Assembly: GCA_023416745.1 (NCBI GenBank) | Contig: JAEZHF010000039.1 | Span: 42,315 to 106,314 of the forward strand | Reading direction: 5' to 3' | DNA: 64,000 nucleotides | Origin: Bacillota bacterium | GTDB lineage: Bacteria; Bacillota; Clostridia; Christensenellales; SZUA-584 | Shown: positions 45,769 to 55,090 of the stretch, one piece after another | Layout: every line of letters starts with the position of its first letter | How positions within the stretch are numbered: position 1 is the stretch's first letter | Position numbers and translations under genes: made by a program | The notes under the pieces: model-generated | What the model was told of the DNA's origin: nothing | Databases searched by the model: none | Seen by the model: only the letters and a program-made list of their open reading frames with translations

Positions 45769-47813
45769 AAATCAGGATAAGCGATATCATTGTAGCGATT
45801 ATGGTGCTGGCCGTTATACTGCTGATTATTGTTCCGCTGTCTCCGGGACTGATGGACTTCTTTCTCATTGCCAACATCACGATGTCGCTGCTGATATTGC
45901 TGATCACGCTATTCACCAAAAGGACACTGGACTTTTCCACCTTCCCGACGGTGCTGCTGATCGTTACGTTGTTTCGGCTGGCGCTCAATATTTCCTCCAC
46001 ACGTCTGATACTCGGCAATGGCGGCGACGCTGGCGAGGTCATCAAGGCGTTCGGACAGTTCGTGGTCGGCGGTAATCTGATCGTCGGTCTTGTGATATTC
46101 CTCATCATTGTGGCGGTGCAGTTCATCGTCATCACCAAGGGTGCAGAGCGCGTGTCGGAAGTGGCCGCGCGGTTTACGTTGGACGCGATGCCCGGCAAGC
46201 AAATGGCAATAGACGCGGACTTATCGTCCGGCACCATCAACGAGGAGCAGGCAAAGGAACGCAGGCAGGACATTCAGCGCGAAGCGGACTTCTATGGCGC
46301 GATGGACGGCGCATCCAAGTTCGTTAAGGGCGACGCCATTATCGGCGTAATCATTACGGTTATCAATATCGTCGGCGGCATATTGGTGGGACTTATGGGC
46401 GCAGGCGGCAAAGCCATGCCGTTCGATCAAGTAATGCAGGTGTATACGCTGGCAACCGTGGGCGACGGGTTGTGCAGCCAGATACCCGCGCTGCTGGTTT
46501 CCACAGCGACGGGCATCATTGTGACACGCTCAGCCAGCAAAGAAGGCTTCGGACAGGACCTGTCCAAACAGATGTTCAACAATCCGAGTGTGTTCTATGT
46601 ACTGGGCGGTATGCTGGCGCTGATCAGCCTGATACCGGGGCTGCCTAAGCTTCCAATGCTGATAATGGCCGTTGCACTGCCCATCATCGGCTATGCGAAG
46701 TCCAGCAGGGCCAAAAAGCAGGAGGAAGACGAGCAGCGCAACGTGGCGGAGACAACGGCGCAGGAAAAGCGCAAACCCGAGAGCGTCACCTCGCTGCTGC
46801 ATGTGGACCTCATTGAAATGGAGTTCGGCTACGGGCTGATATCGCTGGTGGACGCCACGCAGGGCGGAGACCTGCTGGACCGCGTGGTGATGATCCGCCG
46901 GCAGTGCGCGCTGGACCTTGGTATCATCGTACCCATCGTGCGTCTGCGCGACAACATACAGCTGGGTACGCGTGAATACGTGATCAAGATAAAGGGTCTC
47001 GATGTCGCGAAGGGCGAAGTGATGCTGGGTCATTACCTGGCTCTCAAGCCGGACGACGTGGATGAACCCATCGACGGTATCGAGACGGTTGAGCCCACGT
47101 TTGGGCTGCCCGCACTGTGGATTGCCGAGGACGACCGTGAGAAGGCAGAACTCAAGGGCTATACCACCATCGACGTACCATCCGTTATCTCCACGCATCT
47201 GATGGAGATCATCAAGCGTCACGCCGATGAACTGCTGGGCCGTCAGCAGGTGCAGACGATCATAGACAACCTGAAGAAGCAGCAGCCGGCGCTGGTGGAT
47301 GAAGTGGTGCCCAAGATATTCTCCGTTGGCGAGGTGCAGAAAGTGCTGGCCAATCTGCTGCGCGAGGGCGTCTCCATACGCGACATCGCTTCCATACTCG
47401 AGATATTGGGCGACTATGGCAACCTGACGCGAGACACCGACGTGCTGACGGAATACGTGAGGCAGAAGCTCAAACGGGCGATCACGCGCAACTTCGTACC
47501 GGACGGACGGGCACGCGTTATCACCATCAACCCGGAAGCGGAAAAGGCGCTGTCCGGCAGCATCCGCCAGACGGACAAGGGTACCGGATTCGCAATGGAA
47601 CCGGCGCAGCTGCAGCGGTTCCTGTCCGGCCTGAAGAAGGCGGTGGATCATTTTCTGAGTCTCGGGCTTTCCCCCATGGTCATCACGTCCCCGCTGATAC
47701 GCAAGCAGGTTAAGAACCTGTCAACCCAGGTGTTCCCGGATTTGGTGGTGCTTTCATACAACGAACTGGAACAGCATGTGGAAATTTACTCTGACTGGAC
47801 GGTGAACATCTAG
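45765..47813 (+). CDS. flhA: flagellar export protein FlhA
   Basis: A 682-residue export apparatus core. The N-terminal half has eight membrane helices and the FHIPEP-type region (DFSTFPTVLLIVTLFRLALN; FTLDAMPGKQMAIDADLSSG). The C-terminal cytoplasmic domain contains VIRRQCALDLGIIVPIVRLR-like sequence with the docking platform for chaperone-substrate pairs. Start overlaps flhB; the flhF TTG start follows the stop with no gap. Confidence 0.96.
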   Translation: MKIRISDIIVAIMVLAVILLIIVPLSPGLMDFFLIANITMSLLILLITLFTKRTLDFSTFPTVLLIVTLFRLALNISSTRLILGNGGDAGEVIKAFGQFVVGGNLIVGLVIFLIIVAVQFIVITKGAERVSEVAARFTLDAMPGKQMAIDADLSSGTINEEQAKERRQDIQREADFYGAMDGASKFVKGDAIIGVIITVINIVGGILVGLMGAGGKAMPFDQVMQVYTLATVGDGLCSQIPALLVSTATGIIVTRSASKEGFGQDLSKQMFNNPSVFYVLGGMLALISLIPGLPKLPMLIMAVALPIIGYAKSSRAKKQEEDEQRNVAETTAQEKRKPESVTSLLHVDLIEMEFGYGLISLVDATQGGDLLDRVVMIRRQCALDLGIIVPIVRLRDNIQLGTREYVIKIKGLDVAKGEVMLGHYLALKPDDVDEPIDGIETVEPTFGLPALWIAEDDREKAELKGYTTIDVPSVISTHLMEIIKRHADELLGRQQVQTIIDNLKKQQPALVDEVVPKIFSVGEVQKVLANLLREGVSIRDIASILEILGDYGNLTRDTDVLTEYVRQKLKRAITRNFVPDGRARVITINPEAEKALSGSIRQTDKGTGFAMEPAQLQRFLSGLKKAVDHFLSLGLSPMVITSPLIRKQVKNLSTQVFPDLVVLSYNELEQHVEIYSDWTVNI

Positions 47814-49358
47814 TTGGTAGTTAAAAGATTTGTGGCGGCCGATATGAAAGAGGCCATGGAAAAAATAAGACAGGAATTCGGCCCTGATGCGGTGATCATG
47901 GACAGCAATCCCATCCGCAACGGACTGTTTAAGCAGGGCATCGAGGTGGTGGCGGCCTATGAACCGACGGTGAGCCGCCAGTTGGAAACACCAGCCGCGC
48001 CGCCGGTGCAAACGAGTGCGTCCGCTCCGGCAAAACCTGCTGCGGAAAAGCCTCCACGCGTGGCGCATCCGGCGTTTGCCCGCTATGCGGCTGTCCAAAG
48101 GCAGGAACCTGGCTATGTGGCTGCCGGGTCTCCCACCGACTTACGTGTCGGTGGTGGAGAGGAATCGGCGGGAACCGCAGTACCTACGGAGCTGGAACCG
48201 GTGATATTCCCCGCGTTTGAGATGCCCGACCCTATGGTTATGGCTGCACAGAGTGCCAAAACGGAGCCCGAATATGATCCGGAACCGGAACGGATTGCGG
48301 AGCTGATGCGGCGGCTGGAACTGGACTTGATGCCTGAACCCATGAAAAAAACGGCTTCGGTTAAGATGCCGGAACCAGCAACCTCCCATCGGATGGGTGA
48401 CTCAGTATTAAGGGAAGCTGAAAAACCGGCAGCCAGACCGCAGCCGCACGCGTTTGTCGAGTTCGATACGGAGCAGAACCCTCTGTCTGATCAGATTGCG
48501 TCTTTGAAGGACGCAGTGCACGACTTCACGCAGCGCATGAGTCTGATGACCAAGGATCCAACGCTGGCGCTGCCGCCCGATATACTGAATCTGTACAGCG
48601 GCCTCATTGACAGGGACGTCCCCGAAGAGATGGCGCGTCAGTTGGCCGCTCAGACGCAGATGGCGCTGAGCCGCCGCAATGTCAAGGCGGAGACGGCCGC
48701 CCAGCAGATCATCATGGACAAGCTGGGTGCGGCATCGCCCGTCAGACTCAAAGCTTACCGCCAGAACGTAGTGTTCTTTGTGGGACCAACGGGCGCGGGC
48801 AAGACGACCACGCTGGTCAAACTGGCTGGCATGCTGATGTTGGAACACAAGCTCAAGGTGGGGCTTATCAACATGGATACCTACCGCGTGGGCGCAATGG
48901 AGCATATGCGCATTTATGCGGATATCATGGACCTTCCGATGCGTACGGCGTACAATGCCGCCGACTTGAAGCAGGCGCTGGAAGAACTGGCAGACCGGGA
49001 CGTGGTGCTGGTGGATACCGCCGGCAAGAACCCCGGCAACGAGAGTTACCACAAGGAGATGGCGGAGTGTCTGAAGACCGCCCAGGCTGACGAGGTGTTC
49101 TTGGTCATCAGCGCAGCGACAGGGCATAGGGCGACACGGGAGATAATCGGAAGTTATTCGTTTTTAACAGATTATAAGCTGATACTGACCAAGCTGGATG
49201 AGGTCAGCGCATGGGGCAACGTGCTTCACATACGGGAACTGACAGGCAAGCCGCTGGCTTATGTGACGGTGGGGCAGAATGTGCCCGATGATATAAGACC
49301 GGCGGATACGAAGAAACTGGCGGATAATATTGCAGGAAAGAAGGTGAGCGTATTATGA
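47814..49358 (+). CDS. flhF: flagellar SRP-like GTPase FlhF
   Basis: A 514-residue SRP-type GTPase that helps place flagella. The start is TTG at 47814, directly after the flhA stop, because it restores the family N-terminus (VVKRFVAADMKEAMEKIRQE). A Pro/Ala/Glu-rich B region (residues 60-230) precedes the NG domain: GPTGAGKTTTLVKLA (P loop) near residue 325, INMDTYRVGAMEH, VLVDTAGKNPGN and LTKLDEVSAWGN. It acts with FlhG, whose start it overlaps (ATGA). The ribosome binding site is weak, so coupling to flhA is likely. Confidence 0.94.
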   Translation: MVVKRFVAADMKEAMEKIRQEFGPDAVIMDSNPIRNGLFKQGIEVVAAYEPTVSRQLETPAAPPVQTSASAPAKPAAEKPPRVAHPAFARYAAVQRQEPGYVAAGSPTDLRVGGGEESAGTAVPTELEPVIFPAFEMPDPMVMAAQSAKTEPEYDPEPERIAELMRRLELDLMPEPMKKTASVKMPEPATSHRMGDSVLREAEKPAARPQPHAFVEFDTEQNPLSDQIASLKDAVHDFTQRMSLMTKDPTLALPPDILNLYSGLIDRDVPEEMARQLAAQTQMALSRRNVKAETAAQQIIMDKLGAASPVRLKAYRQNVVFFVGPTGAGKTTTLVKLAGMLMLEHKLKVGLINMDTYRVGAMEHMRIYADIMDLPMRTAYNAADLKQALEELADRDVVLVDTAGKNPGNESYHKEMAECLKTAQADEVFLVISAATGHRATREIIGSYSFLTDYKLILTKLDEVSAWGNVLHIRELTGKPLAYVTVGQNVPDDIRPADTKKLADNIAGKKVSVL

Positions 49359-50221
49359 CAGATCAGGCTCAGAATTTAAGAACGATGATGAAGCTGAATA
49401 ATACGCAGACAAAGATCGTGACGGTCGCCAGCGGTAAAGGCGGCGTGGGTAAATCCAGCCTGGCGCTGAACCTAGGGATTGCGCTCAGTCAGCACGGCCG
49501 GCGTCCGCTGATCATCGATACGGACTTCGGATTCAACAACATTGATGTGATGCTGGGCATACATACTGAGCACGACCTGCTCGACGTCATCGAGGGACGC
49601 AAAAACGTTCGCGAGATCATTGAGACGGGGCTGGCTGGGGTGCAGTTTATCTCCGGCGGATCAGGTGTGTATGAACTATTCAAAATGCAACCGGATCAGC
49701 TGATGGATATTGTCAGCAGCCTTGTTGAATTGGAGGATGTGGCAGACACGATCATATTTGACACCAGCGCGGGTCTTTCCGAAAATGCGATGCGCCTGAT
49801 ACGCGCCAGCCATGAGACGATACTGATCACCACGCCCGAACCGACGGCGGTGGTGGATGCATACGCACTGCTCAAAATTGTGCACGAGCAGGGCGACCGG
49901 CCGCACATCAGTCTGGTGGTGAATCAGGCGTCGGGTGTGAAAGAAGCGGAATCGGTGGCGGACGGCTTTGTCCGTATCGCAGAGAAGAACCTGAACATTC
50001 GACTGAACAGGCTGGGGCACATCTCGCGCGACGCGAACATGCAAAGCGCGATAAGGATGCAGGTGCCTATACTGGTCAGCTTCCCTAAAAGCGTGGCTTC
50101 GGTTGATATTCGCAATCTGACACAGCGGTATCTGAACCTGCCAGTCAGAGAGTCCAGGAAGCTGGGCGTGGCCGCATTTCTGGAAAGTTTCTTTTCAAAA
50201 AGCGTTTATCGGGAGACTTGA
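49355..50221 (+). CDS. flhG: flagellar number regulator FlhG (YlxH, MinD-like ATPase)
   Basis: A 288-residue ParA/MinD-type ATPase that stimulates FlhF GTPase activity and controls flagellar number or pattern. The deviant Walker A SGKGGVGKSSLALNLG is near residue 28. The N-terminal activator peptide region carries DQAQNLRTMM. DTDFGFNNIDVMLG and FDTSAGLSENAMRLIR are the switch motifs. The C-terminus is amphipathic (GVAAFLESFFSK), suited to membrane binding. The start overlaps flhF. Confidence 0.94.
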   Translation: MTDQAQNLRTMMKLNNTQTKIVTVASGKGGVGKSSLALNLGIALSQHGRRPLIIDTDFGFNNIDVMLGIHTEHDLLDVIEGRKNVREIIETGLAGVQFISGGSGVYELFKMQPDQLMDIVSSLVELEDVADTIIFDTSAGLSENAMRLIRASHETILITTPEPTAVVDAYALLKIVHEQGDRPHISLVVNQASGVKEAESVADGFVRIAEKNLNIRLNRLGHISRDANMQSAIRMQVPILVSFPKSVASVDIRNLTQRYLNLPVRESRKLGVAAFLESFFSKSVYRET

Positions 50222-50224
50222 GCG

Positions 50225-50887
50225 GTGTACGCACATGAGATGATGACCGTCGGTGAGCTGATGGATATAAAAATAAATACCGGTCATTTCAAGACGAAGC
50301 TGCAGGACATGTATGAAGGCGGGCGATTCACCGTGTTTCATCCCACTGTGAGAGGGCTGCCTGTGATGCTGGAAACCGACGAGGTCTATACGCTTCGCTT
50401 TTACAGGCCCAACGGCATTTACTCGTTTGAGGCGCTGCTGCTGGACTGGTACACGAAGGACGACATCCGCCTGTGCCTGTTTGAATCTCAGACCGAGGTG
50501 GTGAAGGCGCAGAGACGGCAGAGTTACCGCCTCCCCATCAAGCTGGACGTGGTGATCCGCTTTGATAAGGAAAAAGAGGGTCGGAAAGCGCCGGGCATCA
50601 AAGGTAAAACGGTGGACCTGTCGGAACATGGGATGCTGCTGACCAGCTTTACCAGCCTGGAAACGGACACGCAGGTCGTGGCTGACCTGAAGCTGTCTCC
50701 TGCGGAAACGTTGGCGATGAGAGCCAAGGTGCTGCGCTGCGAAAAGCCGTTTGATAAAAAGGACCCCTACCGAATCGTACTTTTGTTTGTCGGCAGTTCC
50801 GACCGGCAAAAGTCCGACCTTGGCCGATATATACTGCGACAGCAGATTATCGCCAGAAACAAAAAGAATCAGGAAGTGATGCCATGA
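50225..50887 (+). CDS. PilZ-domain flagellar protein (YcgR/YpfA-like)
   Basis: A 220-residue protein with an N-terminal YcgR-like domain (residues 1-95) and a C-terminal PilZ domain. The c-di-GMP-binding motifs are RRQSYR near residue 98 and DLSEHGM near residue 133. YcgR-type proteins slow or stop the motor when c-di-GMP is high. The start is GTG at 50225, six bases after GGGAGA. The stop overlaps the sigD start by four bases, so motor braking is co-expressed with sigma-D. Confidence 0.88.
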   Translation: MYAHEMMTVGELMDIKINTGHFKTKLQDMYEGGRFTVFHPTVRGLPVMLETDEVYTLRFYRPNGIYSFEALLLDWYTKDDIRLCLFESQTEVVKAQRRQSYRLPIKLDVVIRFDKEKEGRKAPGIKGKTVDLSEHGMLLTSFTSLETDTQVVADLKLSPAETLAMRAKVLRCEKPFDKKDPYRIVLLFVGSSDRQKSDLGRYILRQQIIARNKKNQEVMP

Positions 50888-51660
50888 GTGAGAACCATTT
50901 GAGCGTACAGGAACTCTGGAACCTGTATTCCAGAGAAAAAACTCTGGAACTGAAGAATGAACTGGTGCTGCGTTACCTTCCGCAGGTGAAGAGCATTGTG
51001 CTGCGCCTGATGCCGACTTACAAAGCTTACAGCAACTATGACGACATGCTCAGCTGCGGAATCTTAGGCCTGATGGACGCCGTGGAGAAGTATGACCTCT
51101 CACGCGACGTCAAGTTCGAGTATTATGCGGCGATGCGCATCAAGGGCGAGATCATTGACAATATCCGTAAGCAGGATTGGGCTCCCTCCAGTCTGAGGCG
51201 AAAAATCAAAGCCATCAGCAACGCGTACAGCGAGCTGGAGAGCCGGCTTTGCCGCGAACCCACGGACAGCGAGGTGGCTCGCTATCTGGACATGCCTGAG
51301 GAAGAGCTGCAGAGCACGCTAGGCAAATCCCAGATGTTCAACATCATCCACTTTGAAGAAATGGTACAAAATGATACCGCCTGGGAGTATTCGATACAGA
51401 ATAATGAGAACTCTTTGGAAGAGGAAGTGGAGAACAGGGAATTGGTCGAGATACTGGGGCGGGTCATCGAAAATCTACCCGAGAAGGAGAAACTCGTCAT
51501 CACGTTGTATTATTATGAGGAAATGACATTAAAAGAAATTGCCGAGGTGCTGGGCGTTTCCGAATCCCGCGTGTCGCAGATACATTCCAAGGTCGTTATG
51601 AAGCTGAGGAACAAGATGCAGTACGCGGGCATATATGAAGCGGCAGCAAGTGCGCGGTAA
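50884..51660 (+). CDS. sigD: flagellar sigma factor SigD (sigma-28, FliA/WhiG family)
   Basis: A 258-residue sigma-28-type factor. Region 2 contains DMLSCGILGLMDAVEKYDLS and FEYYAAMRIKGEIIDNIRKQ; region 3 follows; region 4 ends with the helix-turn-helix LKEIAEVLGVSESRVSQIHS. It directs transcription from promoters like the one of flagellin at 60357-60383. FlgM, its antagonist, is encoded at 54270. Start by ATGA overlap with the PilZ gene. Confidence 0.96.
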   Translation: MSENHLSVQELWNLYSREKTLELKNELVLRYLPQVKSIVLRLMPTYKAYSNYDDMLSCGILGLMDAVEKYDLSRDVKFEYYAAMRIKGEIIDNIRKQDWAPSSLRRKIKAISNAYSELESRLCREPTDSEVARYLDMPEEELQSTLGKSQMFNIIHFEEMVQNDTAWEYSIQNNENSLEEEVENRELVEILGRVIENLPEKEKLVITLYYYEEMTLKEIAEVLGVSESRVSQIHSKVVMKLRNKMQYAGIYEAAASAR

Positions 51661-51678
51661 AACAAGGAGGTAGGGGAC

Positions 51679-52251
51679 ATGGACATCACATATTACGCAT
51701 TTGCAACATATATATTCCTGCTGGTGTGCGGCGGCATCTGGTTTTTTGGCAGGGTGACGCGCGGCACAAAGGGCAAGGGCGATAAATCCGCATATGAGAA
51801 GGAACAGCGCCTGTTTACATTGTATCAGAATGTTGAGGAAATGATGTCGGGTTTTGAGGATTATGCCGAGGAAACGAAAAAGGATACTGAAGCAGCACTC
51901 AGCAAGGCGCTCGGGATGCTGGAGGAGATACGGCAGCTGTCCAAAGAGATGAAGAACATGAAGACCGAAGCGGAACCGGCGGGACAGCAGGCAGCACCGC
52001 GGGGTATCCGTTGGAACGCCCAGCACGAACCGGCTGAAGCGACGCCAAAGGTGCCTGAGCCGGCGCCGCGGGCTGCGTTTAAAGCGCAGCTCAAGGATAT
52101 TGAAACGGATGAACAACCGGCTCCTCCATTGAAGATCAACGAAAAGATACAGCTGCTGAACGTACAGGGCTTCAGCCCGACAGAGATCGCCAAAACGCTG
52201 GGGATATCTGTCCGTGAGGTGACGCTGGCGCTTGAGCTGCTCCGCAAATAG
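51679..52251 (+). CDS. SwrB-like (DUF6115) membrane protein
   Basis: A 190-residue protein with one N-terminal transmembrane helix (YAFATYIFLLVCGGIWFFG), a coiled-coil region (residues 35-95), a Pro/Ala-rich stretch and a C-terminal helix-turn-helix-like end (IQLLNVQGFSPTEIAKTLGI). This layout and the position directly after sigD match Bacillus SwrB (YlxL), which promotes flagellar assembly and motility. Family assignment rests on synteny and layout, not strong sequence identity. AAGGAGG precedes the ATG. Confidence 0.65.
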   Translation: MDITYYAFATYIFLLVCGGIWFFGRVTRGTKGKGDKSAYEKEQRLFTLYQNVEEMMSGFEDYAEETKKDTEAALSKALGMLEEIRQLSKEMKNMKTEAEPAGQQAAPRGIRWNAQHEPAEATPKVPEPAPRAAFKAQLKDIETDEQPAPPLKINEKIQLLNVQGFSPTEIAKTLGISVREVTLALELLRK

Positions 52252-52254
52252 GCC

Positions 52255-52282
52255 TAAAGTGGCGGCTTAATTAATCCGATAT
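52255..52282 (+). promoter_or_regulatory. candidate sigma-D promoter ahead of flgF
   Basis: TAAA (52255-52258), 16-base spacer, TCCGATAT (52275-52282). One base differs from the GCCGATAT -10 element and the spacer is one base longer than optimum. It lies in the 61-base gap between the SwrB-like gene and flgF. Confidence 0.5.
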
Positions 52283-52312
52283 ACCAATCAGAAAAGCAGA
52301 TAAAGGAGAGTT

Positions 52313-53047
52313 ATGCTTCGGAGTTTATATATCGCCAGCACTGGCATGCTGGCCCAGAGAAAAAAGATGGACATTGTGACCAACAATATCATCAATATTG
52401 ATACGACGGGCTATAAAAAGGATACGCTGATCACCCGGTCGTTCCAGGATCTGATGATAGAGCGGATGCGCGGGTCTTCTATCGGGCCGCAGAATACCGG
52501 TGTTCATGTGGACGACGTTGTAACGTCTTTCGACCAGGGTGACCTGGAGCAGACGGGACGTCTCTCAGACCTGGCGCTGGAAGGGGAAGGCTTCTTTGTG
52601 GTGAATACGGCGGGCGGCTTGCGTTACTCGCGGGACGGTGCTTTTGCCGTGAGCCCGGATGGCTACCTCGTGAATGCGGACGGCAACTACGTGCAGGGAA
52701 ATAACGGGCGGATCTTTGTTGGCAACAACACATTTGCCGTGAACGAGCAGGGCAGCGTCATTGTGAACGGCACAGCGGTGGACAAGCTGCGTATTGTTAC
52801 GTTTGCGGACCTGACCGGTATGGAGAAGGTGGGATCCAATTTGTTTGCTGCCGGATCCGCAGGAGCGCCGCAGGAGGCAACGGACTGCAAGGTACGTCAG
52901 GGATGGCTGGAAGGCTCTAACGTGGACATGGCTGAAGAGATGGTGACCATGGTCGAACTCAACCGGGCGTTTCAGGTCAATCAGCGCGTGCTGACGATGC
53001 TGGACCAGTCGCTCGGAAAGACGGTTAACGATGTGGGAAGGGTATGA
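52313..53047 (+). CDS. flgF: flagellar rod protein FlgF (FlhO-like)
   Basis: A 244-residue rod protein of the FlgF/FlgG family. The N-terminal signature is LYIASTGMLAQRKKMDIVTN followed by NIINIDTTGYKK; the C-terminal ENVDMAEEMVTMVELNRAFQ-type helix (here SNVDMAEEMV) is typical. Shorter than FlgG of the same operon. It is likely first in a sigma-D-driven unit (see 52255-52282). GGAGAG precedes the ATG. Confidence 0.9.
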   Translation: MLRSLYIASTGMLAQRKKMDIVTNNIINIDTTGYKKDTLITRSFQDLMIERMRGSSIGPQNTGVHVDDVVTSFDQGDLEQTGRLSDLALEGEGFFVVNTAGGLRYSRDGAFAVSPDGYLVNADGNYVQGNNGRIFVGNNTFAVNEQGSVIVNGTAVDKLRIVTFADLTGMEKVGSNLFAAGSAGAPQEATDCKVRQGWLEGSNVDMAEEMVTMVELNRAFQVNQRVLTMLDQSLGKTVNDVGRV

Positions 53048-53058
53048 GGTAGGTATTC

Positions 53059-53811
53059 ATGCAATCTTTAAATATGGCGAGCCTGGGACTCAGGGCTCAG
53101 CAGAATCGTGTCAATGTCATCGCGAACAACATAGCCAATGTCAATACAACTGGATATAAGTGCCAGCGTGTGGACTTTCAGGACGCGCTGTACACGCAGA
53201 TACTGAATCCGACAGACCTGCAGCAGCAAGGCATGAAGCAGGGCTCCGGCGTTCTGCTGGGCACCACCAACCGCGATTATACGCAGGGTGCGGTGCTGGG
53301 AACGGGCGAGGACCTGGACATGTATATAGACGGCGACGGTTACTTTACCGTTCAGGATTCGAACGGAGCCCGGATGTACACGCGCAGCGGCGCATTTGCG
53401 GTATCGGCGGAAGCAGATGGCAACTATCTGGTCACCGCGAACGGCGATTATGTGATGGATGAGAACAATACACGTATCAGGATACCGGAAGGCGTGAATG
53501 ATATAACGGTGAACGAAGACGGCTCGCTGTGGGCGGGAGGCGCGCAGTTTGCCCGGCTTGGCATCGTGACATTCCCCAATCAGAACGGCCTGTCGGCATC
53601 CGGCAGCGGATGCTTTATGGAAACGGTGGCGTCCGGCGCACCGGTGGGTTCTGATGCAAAAGTGGTTCAGGGCAGCCTGGAGGCATCCAATGTGGATCTC
53701 ACAACGGAAATGTCTAGATTGATACGGGCGCAGAAGGCTTTCTCAATGGCCAGCCGTGTGGTGTCCGTCTGGGATGAGATGGAGCAGACAACAAACAGCC
53801 TGAGAACGTGA
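53059..53811 (+). CDS. flgG: flagellar distal rod protein FlgG (FlhP-like)
   Basis: A 250-residue distal rod protein. It starts MQSLNMASLGLRAQQNRVNV with IANNIANVNTTGYK, contains DLDMYIDGDGYFTVQDSNG, and ends with the ASNVDLTTEMSRLIRAQKAF helix. The pair flgF-flgG lies directly upstream of yvyF and flgM. It follows flgF by 11 bases. Confidence 0.92.
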   Translation: MQSLNMASLGLRAQQNRVNVIANNIANVNTTGYKCQRVDFQDALYTQILNPTDLQQQGMKQGSGVLLGTTNRDYTQGAVLGTGEDLDMYIDGDGYFTVQDSNGARMYTRSGAFAVSAEADGNYLVTANGDYVMDENNTRIRIPEGVNDITVNEDGSLWAGGAQFARLGIVTFPNQNGLSASGSGCFMETVASGAPVGSDAKVVQGSLEASNVDLTTEMSRLIRAQKAFSMASRVVSVWDEMEQTTNSLRT

Positions 53812-53833
53812 TTTTGCTGAATGGGGTGCCTCA

Positions 53834-54256
53834 ATGAGTCCGAATGTGATACTGTGCAGACAATGTGGAAAACTTTTTCAATCGCTGGGGTCAATCTACT
53901 GCCCTGTATGCGTTGAGGAGATGGATAAGGCTTTTAAGGTGGTCAAAGATTACTTGTATGACCATCAGGATGCAAACATTGTTGATGTTGTGAATGACAC
54001 AGGCGTACCGGAGAAGTATGTGCTGTCTTTTCTCAAGGAAGGCAGGCTGAATGTCGAAAGCAGCGACGGCATGCTGCTCAAATGCGAAGACTGCGGCAGC
54101 CCGATACCGAGTGGAAGGTATTGCATGAATTGCCGCAACAAGCTGGCCAACACGCTGGAAAGCGTTGTGAGCACACCAGCGAAAAAGGATCAAAACAGCC
54201 CGAACAGCAGAGTGCTGGCAAAGATGCACTCGAAATATGGGCGGGATTATAATTGA
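53834..54256 (+). CDS. yvyF: flagellar operon protein YvyF
   Basis: A 140-residue protein with two zinc-ribbon-like Cys sets: CRQCGK...YCPVCVEEM near the N-terminus and CEDCGSPIPSGRYCMNCR near residue 90. A MerR-like helix block (NIVDVVNDTGVPEKYVLSFL) lies between. This is the YvyF/TIGR03826 family found just before flgM in Bacillota; the molecular role is unclear. Its end overlaps the open flgM frame but not the preferred flgM start. Confidence 0.92.
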   Translation: MSPNVILCRQCGKLFQSLGSIYCPVCVEEMDKAFKVVKDYLYDHQDANIVDVVNDTGVPEKYVLSFLKEGRLNVESSDGMLLKCEDCGSPIPSGRYCMNCRNKLANTLESVVSTPAKKDQNSPNSRVLAKMHSKYGRDYN

Positions 54257-54269
54257 CGAGGTGATTGTC

Positions 54270-54545
54270 GTGAGGATCAATCCCATTCCCCCGAAAGAGC
54301 TGCTGACACAGTATTTGCATGTGCGTGAAAAGATGGCAGTGGACAGACCGGCATCAGGTGTGGACAAAACGGAGCTGACGGATGGTGCAAAAACCTTCTC
54401 GACGGCTCTGAAGATAGTCAAAGAATCTCTCGGAGCGAGAACGCCGGAAGAGACAGCCCACATCAATCAGGTGGCTGCGCAGGTAAGAAACAACACCTAC
54501 ACTGTGCCGGGTTTCAAGGTGGCGGAGAAAATACTGGGCAAGTGA
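54270..54545 (+). CDS. flgM: anti-sigma-28 factor FlgM
   Basis: A 91-residue protein matching FlgM: the C-terminal sigma-binding part reads VKESLGARTPEETAHINQVA and continues NNTYTVPGFKVAEKIL. It holds SigD inactive until exported after hook completion. The start is GTG at 54270, eight bases after GACGAGG; an in-frame GTG at 54261 and ATG at 54237 are less well placed. It sits between yvyF and flgN, as in Bacillus. Confidence 0.92.
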   Translation: MRINPIPPKELLTQYLHVREKMAVDRPASGVDKTELTDGAKTFSTALKIVKESLGARTPEETAHINQVAAQVRNNTYTVPGFKVAEKILGK

Positions 54546-54574
54546 TTGCTGCGCCTTAGTGAGGGGTGACTACT

Positions 54575-55078
54575 TTGGATAAGATTATATCGCAGCTGCA
54601 AGAAGTGATGCAGCAGGAGCTGGCCGCGTACAAAGATATACTTAATAAAGCCAGGCAGAAAAAGGATGCGCTGCTTAAAAACGATGTGGCCATGCTGGAC
54701 CGAATCGTGGCGCATGAATGGATTATTGTCAAGACGGTCAAGCAGTTGGAGACGGAACGGGAAGATATCATCAAGAGGATTACATTGGAGCGCGGTCTTG
54801 ATTTTAACACAGCAACACTGGATGATATTGCTGCGCTGCATGCAGGACCTGCAAGCAGCGGTCTTTTGGCGCTTAAGCAGGAACTCAAGAAAACCATGTC
54901 AGAAATCGACGCTGTGGGCAGGGTCAATAAAGTTCTGGTTGAGACGCATCTGCAGTATTCGGCTTTTTGCGTCAACCTTCTGACGGGTCATACAAGTACG
55001 ATAGGCACCTATTCATATTCCGGACGGATGAGCGAATTGCAGCAAAGACCAACGCTTGTCCTGGACCGGATGGTGTGA
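54575..55078 (+). CDS. flgN: flagellar export chaperone FlgN
   Basis: A 167-residue helical chaperone for FlgK and FlgL. FlgN features: an N-terminal EVMQQELAAYKDILNKARQK helix, the LKNDVAMLDRIVAHEWIIVK block and a C-terminal NKVLVETHLQYSAFCVNLLT helix. The TTG at 54575 is preferred because GAGGGG lies eight bases upstream; a GTG at 54566 overlaps that site. It directly precedes flgK, one of its expected clients. Confidence 0.85.
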   Translation: MDKIISQLQEVMQQELAAYKDILNKARQKKDALLKNDVAMLDRIVAHEWIIVKTVKQLETEREDIIKRITLERGLDFNTATLDDIAALHAGPASSGLLALKQELKKTMSEIDAVGRVNKVLVETHLQYSAFCVNLLTGHTSTIGTYSYSGRMSELQQRPTLVLDRMV

Positions 55079-55090
55079 TAAAGGAGATAT

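Noticed and set aside
47838..47845. GCCGATAT inside flhF as a sigma-D promoter
   Set aside because: The nearest TAAA is only 12 bases upstream instead of 15, and the sequence encodes the conserved VAADM residues of FlhF.
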